Source of the DNA: Lycocorax pyrrhopterus obiensis
Lineage: Eukaryota; Chordata; Aves; Passeriformes; Paradisaeidae
Reading direction: 5' to 3'
Length of the DNA: 64,000 nt
Assembly (NCBI GenBank): GCA_014706295.1
Contig: JACSVZ010000002.1
Span: 131,635,431 to 131,699,430 of the forward strand
Shown here: in pieces, positions 1 through 12,700 of the stretch
Numbering within the stretch: the first letter of the stretch is position 1
Layout of the letters: every line of letters starts with the position of its first letter
Notes under the pieces: model-generated
The model's database searches: none
What the model was told of the DNA's origin: nothing
The model's input: the letters and a program-made list of their open reading frames with translations, nothing else
Translations under genes and position numbers: made by a program

Positions 1-1872
1 AACAATTAATTTTTAATAAAACAAAACCCATTGGGACAATAGAGAAATCATGGAGGGAATTTAAGTCAAAAGAGTTGTCAAGCTATGGTTAACACCTTGG
101 AGGCTCAGGTTAGCTTGCCTAGAGGTGCATGTTCCATGCAGTTCTTCCTAGTTGTACAGGTGGGGTAACACTGTAAAAAAGAGATGGCTAGTGGTTAAGT
201 ACATGTATGTGGATGCATGTGTGTGTGCAGCATCGCTAACCCGGCTCCTGAGAGCACCAGCAAAGGAGCTTTCACTGTAGAATTAAGTGATTTTATTCCT
301 CACAGCTGCCAACCAGAGTCTGAAGCGTGACTGTTTACATGACACAGGTCATCGTTCCCGTCATGCCACAGCGCAGCCCCAGCTCTGGGTGTTCTGGGGT
401 TGCCACTGGGCTGTGCTTTGGGGCACCAGCTCCTGCTCATGCCACCCAGTATCCTGTTCCCAGCACCACGGTCAGACCTGGATGGCAACACTTGAAACAG
501 ATTGACCCAAGCTCTATCAAGCTGTAAGAGAGAAACAAAATACCACTTACAGCAAGGTCAAAACACTTGTCCTCCTTACCTGCTAATAGGGTGGAAAAAT
601 AATTAACCAGGGGCAGAGTGTTGACCAGCATGAGGGGAACTGGGCAGATCGCTGGTATGCAAAAGCCAGTATTTTCCATGTGTGCACCCCTGTGTTTGTT
701 CACACTGTTTTTAAAGGTATCTTTGCAACCAGAAGGCGTTTTCCCATACTTTTTTTGTTAGTTTAAATGAGCCTCAAGAGAAAGTGGAAGGTCTTGAAAA
801 TGACACAGGCTCACCCAGAGTGGCCTGGTCTATCTCAGAAGCTGTTCCTAAAATGACAGAGAGCTCTAAGTTTCCTGGATTGACTGTGCCGCTTTAAAAT
901 CACCTTTTCTGAGTTAGACATCTGATTCTCACAGGAGATGCCCATGGCTTTGTGGGTCTCTCATAGCCACAGCTGTAATTTTTGCACTCAGTGGTTGTTT
1001 AAAATAAGTAACTCAAGAGGCCATGTCATTAACCACCAGCTGTAATTAGCAACCTCACTTTAACGGCCTTGTGTCCCCATTCACAGTGCCCCAGAGCTGC
1101 TGGATGGTGGTCAGTCACAAGCACGAGTAATCTCCTTGCAGCAACAGTCTTGGCAATAGCGAAACTATGGAAGTTCCATCCCAGAGTCTGATACATTTCT
1201 CTCCAGACTGGGTGTGAGCTTCCCACAGTGTGGCTTTCCAGGATCCTGGAGTGTCTGGCTCAGTAGCCAGAGGCTGTGTAGCACACTGTGCTAGCCTGGC
1301 CTTGCCATAGGGTGAGATACAGTTTTCCATAACCACGCTGGGGTGAAGTTATTTGTCATAATTTGAATAAGAAGACATTTTGTGGGTGTTCCCAGGTAGA
1401 TCAGGAGTAAAAAATGAACCTCCTCCAGACCTCCTCAACCTCAGCCTCATCTTGTCTCCAACATTGTACTAAAGCATGAGTAGACAATGACCTGGAGACC
1501 CTCTCATTACAGGCATGTGGGATGCATCATGACAACAGCTGCCTGCACTTAGTACTGTCTGCCCTCTTTTGCACTTCCCTTCCCAGTTCCATTTGCTCTT
1601 CAGTCTCAACTCCTGAGTTTTACATGTGGTTTCAATTTAGGTTTATTCTGATGTGAAATACTGGTAGAGCTTCACTGGGAATGAACAATGAAACCCCTGA
1701 TAGATGCTTGGGCAAAATTCCTGCTGGGATCAAAGCCCTGGCTATACCTGGATAAGGACTTTAGCCTTAGGTCTATGTTTGCATTACAGCCATCCCTGCC
1801 AGGGTTGTAGCCAGCAGTTGTACAGGACTTCAGCTAAGATGGGCAGCAATAAAATAAAATATCATCTAGCAA
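1..1872. other. Intergenic DNA, no feature recognised
   Basis: Ordinary mixed-composition sequence with only short chance open frames and no repeat family I can name. Confidence 0.7.
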
Positions 1873-1951
1873 GATGTCCCTGCTCATTGCAGGGGCTCAG
1901 ACCAGATGACTTTCCAACCCAAACTATTCTATTTTATGATTTTATGATAAT
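1873..1951 (+). mobile_element. CR1 LINE 3' tail fragment
   Basis: The sequence follows the CR1 3' end: a TGTCCCTGCTCATTGCAGGGG-like block, CAGACCAGATGAC, TTTCCAACCCAAACTATTCT, then a diverged octamer tail (ATTCTATTTTATGATTTTATGAT). Orientation is plus. Only the last 80 or so bases of the element are recognisable, which is the usual 5'-truncated state of CR1 copies. Confidence 0.85.
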
Positions 1952-4900
1952 CAAGGCCTTTCTCAACATGCAGACTAACGTGGAGAAATGGAGTCACGGG
2001 ATTTCCTCACATACCTTGGGGACGGTGTTGGATGCCACTGGAGGAGCATGAGACACTGCTGCTGGAGAAGCAAGGCAGAGGAGGTGCACACACAGGCAGG
2101 AGCAGTGGTCTGTCGGAGCCAAGGGAGCTGGGGCACAGAGCCTCTTGCTCGGTGCTGCCAAGGGAAGCAGCTCTGTCCTGTGTGCCCCTTCAAGGGCCAG
2201 GGATGCAGCAGGGTCAGCAGGTGCTGTGAACAGCTGCACCATAGCTGCCCAACCCTGCACCTTGGCTTCTCCCATGAACAGAAGAAACCTCTGGACACTG
2301 AAATATTGCCTAATGCTCAAGCTATGGGACCGTACCAGGCTGGTTTTACTTAGACTGGAGCAAATCAGCTGCTTTTATTGCAGGTCCTTCTGACTTTGCC
2401 TGTGTAGGAGTAAAGAAAATTGCTGCTTGACTTTTTCCTGTGGAGCCTGCAGTGTGATGGGATATATTTAATCTGAACAGGCTGGCTAATGCAGCCCTTT
2501 GAATCAGATTTGGCTTTGATTAAGTTCTAGCGTGTATTTGGGGCCAGCAGTTGCTTTCCACAATAGCACTTCATGGCTCTGCACAGTAGGGCTCTCTCAG
2601 GGCATGGTGTATTGCCCAGCATGGGCAGCCTCAGGCCCGTTCAGCGCTCTCCTGCCTGGTCTCTGGGGCTGTGCTGGTGCAGAAGGAGCTGGGGGAAGCA
2701 CTCTCGTGCGGGAGGCAGAGGCTGTTGCTGTGCAGTCTGCAGAATTCCCATGGAGATACTGCTTGGCATGTGTCTGAAGTTCACCTCCACACACAATCAG
2801 GAGCGCCTCTTGCTACTTAGCCTGCAAAACTTCTTATACTTGACTGGACTGATTATAACACAAATAGAGTGACCAGGGGGACTTCTGAGGGCCCTGGAGC
2901 ATGAGTACCTTGCTTTATTCCAGCTACAGGCTGCTTTATGACTATCTTTAGGAAACATTTCCTTTTAAATGGGCATATTTGTTTGGTTTTGAAGTGGAGG
3001 TGACTTATGCAATCAAGGTCAAGCAGCCTCAGATGAATTTCTGGTTCCTTTTACAGAAGAAAAGTTGCCTTGTAAGGCATGTGACCCCAGCAGCAAGCTA
3101 TCTCTTGATGCAGAAGTTGTTTTTCCTCCCTCTCAGAGTGAGCAACCTGGAATGAATGATAACGAATAGATGCTTATCCTGAAATGACTGTGAGCTGCAG
3201 TGGCAGGAGTCAAAATGGGGCTTTCAGATGAGAGGTGGATGGAGGAAAGGAGAGGGGATGGACTTGGGAGATCACCAGTGATCCTGAGGCCTCGGGTGCT
3301 TGGGTCCCCACGCCAAACCTAGCACAGGCATCAGCAGCTCTGAGTAATGATGCTTTGTGATGAATCTGGTGGTGTGGATTTCAAGGAACAGGAGCTCCAG
3401 CTTCCCAGCAACCTGCACAAGTCCTGCCCTTTGTTTTTGCCAGCTCAGCAGAGAGACACAGAGCGGGAGCCTGGAGAGCAAGGCTGGTATTTGTACAAGA
3501 CATCATTACTGGAGGGCACAGGTAGGGCAACAGGATGGTGAGGGATGACCTATTCAAAGCATTTTTGCAGGGACTTAGATTCTTGAGAATCTGCACCTGT
3601 GTCTTGCACATCACACTGCCTGTTTGAATAGCACCCTTTAGGAGCCAAACTTCTTGTATATTAACTGTCAATATTCAACCTGGAAGCAAATTAAAAAGCA
3701 AAGTATAGCCTCATGGCAGGCTAGATATGGGCCATCCACAGGAGTTCCCAGTTCCTAGAGGGAACCCATCAGTTTACAGCACAGTTTTAATTGGGCCTGA
3801 AAAAATTGTGTATCGTTCAAATATCCTAATTGTAAGACTGGGGAAATACTATGTTTACATGCTATTTACAAGATTGATGCCTATGAGAGTTACCACAATT
3901 TGAGTATTAATTAATTGTACGGTGCAGGAGCTATGGGACAGATGAAGTCTGTGAGACTGATTAAGCCCTTCTCCATGGCAATAGCAGCAGCAGGCAGAAA
4001 AAAATAAGGACTCTGATGGAAGAATTTGATGAATCCATCAAGCAGCATAATCAATCTGCTGAGAAATGAGCAAGCAGCCAATGTGATGCAGGGATGGTGT
4101 CACTGGGAGGGCGAGGGGACAGCACAGAGCCTGTTGGCATGACCTGAGGTGTCAGCAGTTTGCCAGTTGCTCGGGGAGCCTGTCCCTCGCAGGGCAGCCT
4201 GCGGCACGATGCAGCTGCCCAGCAGCCTGGTGCCTGGGGGGGTCCTGCCCACTGCCCTTGGCTTGGCCACAGCCCAGGGCCTTCTGCCCAGCTTTCCCAA
4301 TGCCAGGCGTTAGTGCCACGGCATTTTGAAGACAAAGCCAACTGAGGATGGCCACAGGTCAGCTTCCCAGTGTGCTCTGGGTGTTTTCTATTGGACAGCA
4401 AAGCAAGGTTGTCTTGAAGGATTGTTCAGCCACACTTCAAGCAGGCTACTACAGCATTATGTTTTCTTTTCTTTTTAAAGACAGAAGAGAGAGAAGAGTC
4501 AGAATTCCCTAGCATGTGTATTGAACTTCAAAGCAAGAGATCATGGTGTGTTTCCACAGGACCTACAGTTCTGTGCTCTGCCCATACACTGTTTGCCAGC
4601 AGTGGGAATGCACATATGGTGATTGACCCAGCCCCAGAGCTGGGCACAGTGCTGGTGGCCCACCCGTGACACTGATTTCCAGACAAGGAAATCACAAGGC
4701 ACAATAAAACCTGTTTATTTTAGCAGAAGTGAAAATCAATATTTTCCAAGTGCCTCAACAGCCAGGCAGCAGTTGAGCTGAATAGTTATTTTCAGCACTA
4801 CCAGAAGGCCTTGCTCTCCATTTTAGACAAAGCTGCAGCTCCCAGCAAACACCTGGGCAGGTATGTTTTGAAAAGGTCCTTGATACGGCTCCTGCAATAA

Positions 4901-6260
4901 GCACAGCCAAGCTATCCATGAGTTAGCACATTGGAGAGACAAACCAGCAGAACAGGAACAATCCAAATCTAACCCAGCACCATCTGCCACACCAGGCACT
5001 GCGGCTGTATACAAAAACCTCATTAGTACCTGATGAGAGGGAGGCTGGGCCCACAAACAATCTATTTGCAATACAGGCTGTGTGTGATGCTGTCAACATC
5101 CATGTGGCTCATAGAAAGGGGAAACTTGTCCCCGCTGGCAGCTCTGCAAGACCCACGGGAGAACCACAAGGTAGGTGTGGCACCTCCTGGGGGTGCAGAG
5201 AGTCACACTCGGACCTTGCCAGGGACCAGCCTGGGAAGGCCTGGTGGTGCATAACAGCAGGGGAAGACAATGCCCAGATAGGCTTAATTTCTGTCCTGTA
5301 GGCCCATGTTGGTCAGGGTGAAGGCCAAAAGCAGTGGAACCATGAGGAACCAAAATAAAAGCAGCCGCATTCATCTCCCTTGCCCCAGACTGGCAGCTGC
5401 CAGGGACAAGGGGCCAAGCCTGAGCGCCACTGACTGTACTACACCCACTGAGCTGCTCACAGTGGCACCTGCCATGGCCCCAACAGGTCCTGCCAAATCC
5501 ACCTTTGCCTCTGGTTCCCAAGGTGTGGCAGGGTGCAGCACCTGCTGTGCCAGTGATGCTTCCAGCACCAGGAGGGGGCAAGGAGTGACTTGACATTGGC
5601 AGAGGGTGTGTCACTTTATAGCTGTCTTCCCCCTCAGCTGCCTGGCATCTCCATGTGGACACAGTGGTGGGGGTCTGCTGTCCCCATGGGCAACGGGCAT
5701 TTGGGGCCCAGGTGCCACTGTTTGGGGAGGTGGCAACAAGGGTGGTGGAGCTGCACTGGGGGCTGCAGGCAGAGGAGAGCCTGTCCCTGGTTCTCACCCT
5801 CCTCCCTTCCTCCCCTCTTGCTCACAGCTTGGCAGCAGCCAGCCCAGGGCCTTGGAGGCAGGATTTGTCCCTTGGAGGTGGAAGGACAGGGCTTGGGCAC
5901 TGCCAGCTGCCATGAGATGACTGTCAGGCTCTGTGGGAAAGACCTGCGTCCGGGGTCAGCTCCTGCTCCCGACTGTGGCACAGAGAAGCTTGTGATCTAT
6001 GGTGGGCACTGGTGTGAGGCCAAAACTTGTTGTTAACATTATTATTATTTTTATTGCTTTATTTTTAGCTGAGCATTTACGTTTGTGTGACCTCTCCTGC
6101 TGGGCAGCTCTGGCTCCTCAAGGAGGTCCACAAGCAGGCATAGCACAGTGAAATCCCAGCTCGGGGGAGACAACACTGGGTGATGGGTGGGGTCAGGCAC
6201 AGGAGGGTTGGAAGGGGAGAGGGTGGCAACTGAGCCTTCAGAGCAGATACAATTCAGATC

Positions 6261-6274
6261 TATATATATATATA
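6261..6274. repeat. (TA)7 microsatellite
   Basis: Seven TA units followed by an A-rich stretch. Confidence 0.9.
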
Positions 6275-6737
6275 AAAAGTAATTAAACAGAGGGAGGCAG
6301 AATTAAAAGGTCACTTCGGGGCTGCCATGTGGTAGCATCTTTAAAGCTATCATGTAGTGCAGCCTGGTGTAAGAGCACAGCTTTATTACGGGTTATTGCA
6401 TTATAAGCTCCCTCGTTTTCTCTCTCCAGACAGTGAAATACAAGGGTCTAAAACAGGAAGGCAGTTTCCCAAATGCAAGACCCTGCAAAGGGTGAGGGTG
6501 GAGAGGCACAGTGCCGCAGCAGCCACCTGGCTGCGTAACCCAGGGAACAGCGTTATGTGCTTCCTTGGCTTTGCTCCTTGCCTCAGAGACCCTGCCTGTC
6601 CCCAGGGCTTCTCCTGGGAGGAAGAAGCCATGGTACAGGGCCATAATTGTTTTCTTTTCTTTTTAAGGCAGTTAGTCCAAAGAAGAATTGGACTGTGCCT
6701 TCTCCTGCTGCTTGTTAAATACCTGGGATGTCGGCTG

Positions 6738-6760
6738 CCTCCCTCCCCTCCCCTCCCCTC
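6738..6760. repeat. (CCCCT)n pyrimidine repeat
   Basis: CCTCCCTCCCCTCCCCTCCC and continuation: about four 5-base units, polypurine on minus, with G-quadruplex potential. Confidence 0.8.
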
Positions 6761-9700
6761 GGCTTTTGCATTCTTCTCTCTCATGATGTCATTGTGGCAT
6801 TGCAGCTTCTAACGCCCTCTGACACCCAAGGCTGTGCCTTGCTCACCAAATTTCCTGCTCTCATACATTTCATCTTCCCTTTCTCAGTGCAGCCTCTTGA
6901 AAAGTTACTTCTCAGTTCAGTCACCACCTTTGCTTCCCTAGATACTTTGTTCATTTTTATCTGTTTTCTTTTGCTTTATGTGTTCTCTTGCTTGTGGGTT
7001 GGGTCAATCACAGGCCAAGAGGTGGCAATGCACTTCTATCACGCCCATGTCAGCAACTGGGACCTTCCTGGTAGCATGGGACACTGTGTTTGTCTGAGGA
7101 AGGGCTAGCAATTCAACCATTCCAGCTGCTTCTGTCCTTTGAAAGTCCTAAGTTTGCAGTGCCTTTTTAGAGCCTGGAGCAGTGCTTTGTTGGTGCAGTT
7201 TCTCTGCTTCTCAGCTCGCTCTGTTTTGAAGCTAGATGGTTTCAAGAATTATAGCTGGAAAGCATTGGAACAGGCAGGCATACTTCGCCTCTCTTCACAA
7301 TTACAGTGCTTGCACACTTAGAATGATTTAGTTCATTTAGCATTTTAAATTCCACACAGTTTCAGGAGCACAGGGGGATACATTAGTCTGAATTATTTCC
7401 TGCCAAACAATTCTGCTGTGAAGACTGCCAAGGCTGCTCGAGGTGTGCTGGGGGCAGAAAGCTCACTCTGCCGCAGCTCCACAATCCACATCTTCAGCCC
7501 TGGAGAAGGAGTTTCTATGGAGACATTTGCAGTAAACAAATGTATGGCTTCCCCAGCGTGTGCAGGCACTGCAGTCCCAGCCCTGCAAGCTCTTGGGCTG
7601 TATTTTCTGGCAGGGGCTGATACCTATGAACCCCACCCAGCCTGTGCCCCCTGCCAGCCCATGGCCCTGCTGCCAGCAGTGCTGTCTTTGCACCTTGGAG
7701 GATGGCAGGTAGGAGCAGTAATTCCCAGTGTTTTAGCTAGGGGATTAATTTTGAGGGGTCCCAGCACAGTATCATGCTCTCCTGGCAGAGCAAACAAAAC
7801 TCCCATTAAATGTTTGTGTACATATAGCCAGGGAGAGCCACAAAATCCTACGCAAAAGCAGAGCAGTGGTTTCATGTCTCTTCCCAGGGTGTCTCCAGGC
7901 CCTGTACCCCACTCCTGCATCTCCCCATACTGCAGGGCCCATGGCTGGAGACCTGCACCCCACTTGACAGTGCCGAGCATCCCTGGGCTCCAATCCCCAG
8001 GTCTGCAGGGAACTAAAGCCCCTCCCGTCAGTCTTTGAACCACTTCTTCCCTGAGATGGCTCAGCAAACCAGAACACAAGGAGATGATGCTCAGTTACCT
8101 TCTGCTAGGTTTACAGTCATTTTTCCACTCCCTTGTGATGCCCCAGCAGAGCTTTCCTGGTTTATTCATGATGGGCAGTTTCTCTACGAGTAACATGTCT
8201 GTGACTTTTTCTCACAGAGGTAGATATGATAGCTCTAGTACCCCAGGCAACATTGCTTGTGTAATATCCAGAAACTGTGCTATAGCTTCATTATTTTTCC
8301 TGTTAAGGCTTCTCTTGCTGCTCCAACTCTGCTCTACGTCCCCTCGTGGACTGCAGTGATGCATCATGCTGGTCTGCTCAAAGGCTGCTGCTTCTCTGGG
8401 AAGTACTGTCTGTCACCCAGGTCTAAAGCAGAGGCCTGAATATATAACATATGCTAAACATTTTGCCATTACTAGGCTAAAGAGCAAATGCAGCCACCAG
8501 TAACTTTGATCCCAGACGACCAGCACAATACAAAGCAGGGATTCACCAGCTGAGTGCACATCCTTATTTTTATCATGGCGTCCAACAGAGCCAATTACTA
8601 ATGGACCTGAACAAAATTTGACCCATATTGATATCCAGATTCTGAGCTGAGCTGGCTTAGGTGCTGGCTGCAGCTCTCCAACAGTACCGTGCCCTTGAAT
8701 CTCAATGTGAAACAGATAGAAGAGGCCCTTAGGATACTGGTAACACCTAACTATTGGAGACAGGGAACTCAGACCGAGTCAGCTGAGTCTCTGGCCTTGT
8801 TTCAGCCTTGGCTTGTGCTTTATGGGGGGACAAGGGAACAGGCAGGTGGCCATGGAGGTGTCTCAGGGAAGAGCAGACAAGCGCCATGCTGCACAGAGCA
8901 GAGCGTGCTTTGCCAGCAGCACCGTTGCCGGGTAATGGCTGCCGCAGCTCAGCCTGCCCGGCAGTGGGGGACCCTCAGTGCTGCCTCACCATGGGCACTC
9001 ACACAGAGGGGCTGCACAAAACAGAGGCCACTCCACGTTGAAATCCCCTTATTCTTGCTCAGCTAGCTGTAAGAAAAGGTTATTCAAGCACTTGATGGAA
9101 ACACCACATGCTCCAGAACCAGGGTGATAGCATGGTTTTAGACACCCATCCCTGCCTATCCCTACCTAAGACCCAGGACTTGCCCCCTGTGGCACCCAGT
9201 GGGATTGTCAGCCAGGCCATGGCCCTTTAGGGTCCCTCATGTTTTGGGATTGCAGCAGTGCTATGGCTTGACATCTCAATATGACCCTCAACTCCTCTCA
9301 CCCAACCACTGCCCATGGGTTATGGGTGAGTGGCCCCCACATGTTGCCCCCCAGCCTGGGCAGAGGCTGCTGCTGCTGCAGGTGAGTGCCCCACTTTCAG
9401 CCAAAGGAGTTAATGAGGGTGCCCTGCTCCTGCTTGGTTTTCTAGTTGCCTTCCTTTGAGAGTTAATACATATCTTGCTCTATTTTTTGCACAATAACAA
9501 CAGCGCAGCTCAGGGGAAATTTGCACAAGGAAAAAAAAAGACTGTGTCAGCCAACTGTGGCTTGTTTTATTCTCCTGAAAATGGCTGGAAATTGAAGGTA
9601 TGCTGGGACAAGTGCCTCCGGGGTGCGCCCTGCTCCTGTCAGCACATGGGCTCTGCTGCAGGCAGCTCCCACACCCAGCTGGCCTGACCCCAAGTGACCA

Positions 9701-12700
9701 ACCTCACCTTCTTACGTAAAGGCACTTACTGAATACAGGTTATAAAACTCTGTTGGTTTCCAAGAGACACAGCTGTCCCAGCACCATGGCCTGCATATCA
9801 CTCAGCTGTCTTGTGGGGAAGAAGCATCTTCTGATCAGAGATGCTGCCGTGGCCAACAAGGGGGGTGGTGACACTTGACAGGTAAGCCAGTCCGGAGGAG
9901 TCCCTGTTTCCTAGCCTTGCATCTTGCTGGCAGAGATATTCGGGGGAGCTCTTGCAAGAGGTCATGGCAATAGCCTAAGCCAAGTTACCTCTGCTCTCAT
10001 GGGACCACTTCAAAACTCCTTGGTTTCTTTAAACCAATTACTGCTATGAGAACTCAATGGCAAAACAAATTTGTACAGGCCTTGATATTGCTGAACCCTG
10101 GCTATGCTACACAAACAGTTCCAGTAAGTGAGGTTAGGAAGAATTGCTACTGTAGACCAAGGCTAGATATACAGGCCTTCTTAAACCAGTGACCTCTGGC
10201 AATACGAAAATAATCTTGTTAGAATAGTATGTATTAGATATGGTAAGTAAAGAGATGGGAGAGTGAAGGGAGCAGGTGCTTGCTCTGCAGAAATACAGCA
10301 ATTGAGGAGAGAACCTGTGATAAACTGCGTGAGTCAGAACAGTGAGCATCTCTGCAGCACTTGGGGTGGGAGCTCAGCTCTAGCAAACGTGGGTTATTTG
10401 GGTTCTGCTCCTGTTATCAGCTTGGCAGCCTTCAGAAGTGATGCCCAAGCTGTCAAACACAATGCAGAAGTGTTCTCAGCTTCTCTGAGGGCAGGATGCA
10501 AAAAGCAGAGCTGCCTCTCTGGAGCCTGCCGCTGGTCACTGCCTGGTGCAAACACGGGCTCACGCTGCCTCTCCACAGTGATCTGGGGGACTTTTGGGCT
10601 GGGGCCACTGTGCTCTGAGTAACCCAGGGGCTCAGCTGGCTGAGGGAATGGCTGGATCACAGCCCATTCCCTCGCTGCAGTGGTGAGAGACACTCTGCCT
10701 CTGCCTCAGCACCTGCTTATGCAGCAGCCCGGTGCCACTCTCCTCGCCTGCTAATCAGAGCCTGTGACCGCAACGAGCCAGTGCTGCCCCTTTGCCCAAA
10801 GCTGCGTTTCCTTCTCCAGGTTAAGGGAGTGTGTGCTGACCTGCTGCTGCCCAGGAATTTCCCCAGGAATATGTGTACCAGGGAAAGATATCCTGCACAT
10901 TCCCCTGAGCTTGGCTTTATGTTCCAGAAGGCCAGCAACAGACCCAAGACTGTCCTTAGGAGCTGCCAGCAGGATGGGACCTCCTGCCAGCACCTCCTGG
11001 CCCCAACAAGCCAGAGGAGCTGCTCTTTGAGGAACTGGTCATGCAGGAGGATGAGCCTCAGCCACAGGGAGAGCCCCAGACTGAAGATGAGACAATTACA
11101 CGAGGAACTGACAAATGGAAACCACAGAAAACAGAGCTGGCAGTGTCTTGGAATACCTTACTGCTTACCAGGCTGCTGCAAGGCAGGAATGACACTGACT
11201 GTGTCACTTTGGACAAATCTAGCCAACCACACTTTTTCTTGTTTTTTTTGTAGCTATTCATACAGCACTATGTATTACTGGTTGCTCTGCCAGTAGCACA
11301 CCAGGTTCACCGTGAGCCAGGAATACCAAAAGAAGGTGGATTTCAGTGAGTTTTTGTTCTTTCTGCATGAAGAGGAGCATCTGTGGTGAGGTTTCTCCCT
11401 CAGGGCAGGGAGACTGGCATCCTGGAGTCCTGACCTGATGCTCTAGCACAAGAGCTCCACAAGCTCCAGAGCATGCTACCATGTGAAAGCTCTTCCATGA
11501 AGGCAAAGGATAAAGGGATACTTTCAGCCTCCTCTGCTTCACTGCCTTGATTCTGAAATACATATGTAGCTTAAGCCCTATTTGCAGCATCCGGTCCATG
11601 TTCATCATGATGCAAATTGCAGCATTCAGCAGAGGTTTTGCCATAAAACAGGAATGTTTTAATCATAACCCTATTTGATGCTGATGCTCTGAACCCCACT
11701 GCCTTCCAGCACACCACACAGTGCAGGAGCCCCAGCTACATGCAAATATTGGGAATACTGTGGGACACCAGCCAGAATGCTGCGTGTTCTTCCGAGATGC
11801 TGGCATGTGCCATGGGCTCTGGTTCAGAGCTGTGTTGTTGTGCAGCCTGTCTTGGGGCCATGTGAAATGAGCTCTGAGGCAAAAGGAGGATGTGAAAGGA
11901 GGGGAGGGCAGGAGGGAAAGTCCTGCCATACTGCAGACTCTGGTTTGCAGCACACCAGCTGGGTGGTTGGTTTGCCCTGTGGATTTGGCTCTGTGCTTTA
12001 GCTATGTTGGTGAGGTCCTTCATGGTTTTCAGAAAGAAGGAGGGATTTGGGCATGCCCTAATTAAGGGAATTTCCTGGGCACCCAAGGCACTGAGGGAAA
12101 GGAAGAAAGGTAGTATAGTACTGGAGAGGTCTGGGCAGCTTGGAAAGGATCCCTGGCCCAGGAGCTGTGTGAGGAAAAGAGGAGAGAGAGAAAAGCTTGA
12201 GCAGGTTATGGGCATAAAGACAAGTTTTCTCAAGGGAGTGGGGCTGCGAGGGTTTTCTCAGCAGAGGAGTGAACTGGGAAGAAGAAAGAATGAAAAAAGG
12301 ATGCCAATACACCAGCAAGTGCAATGGCACTGACCACATCACGGCAACATTCAGGGAATTTGGGCAAATCTTAAAGTTGTAATGTTCAAGAATGAAACTC
12401 TCTATTTATTTAGCTCTGATTAGTAGTAAAGAGAACAAAGGTCTTGTGAGACCCTGATGATTAATTTTCTGAGAGTCTAATACATCCAGCATTCTTAAAA
12501 TTGAACATTAAACGAGGAACAAACTAACACAGTTGAGCCAGCTGGTGAATCAGCCATGAGTACAGCATCCCTCTGCTCCCCTTCACTGTGTAGGGAGCAC
12601 AACCTCTTCCCCCTCTGAAGCACAGCAAGCAGCCAGCTCCCACAGGAGATCTCAGGTGGATGGGGAGCAGTGCAGCCCACAGGAGCCCTTGGAGAGAGTG

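Noticed and set aside
5093..5797. 234-codon minus-strand open frame
   Set aside because: No recognisable domain, competing long frames on the other strand, and local GC richness explain it.
7418..8038. 206-codon plus-strand open frame
   Set aside because: Ser/Pro/Cys-rich without domain structure, with a 151-codon frame on the opposite strand.
9712..9719. TTACGTAA palindrome
   Set aside because: A D-box-like core, but 20 kb from the gene and with no supporting context. One occurrence is expected by chance.
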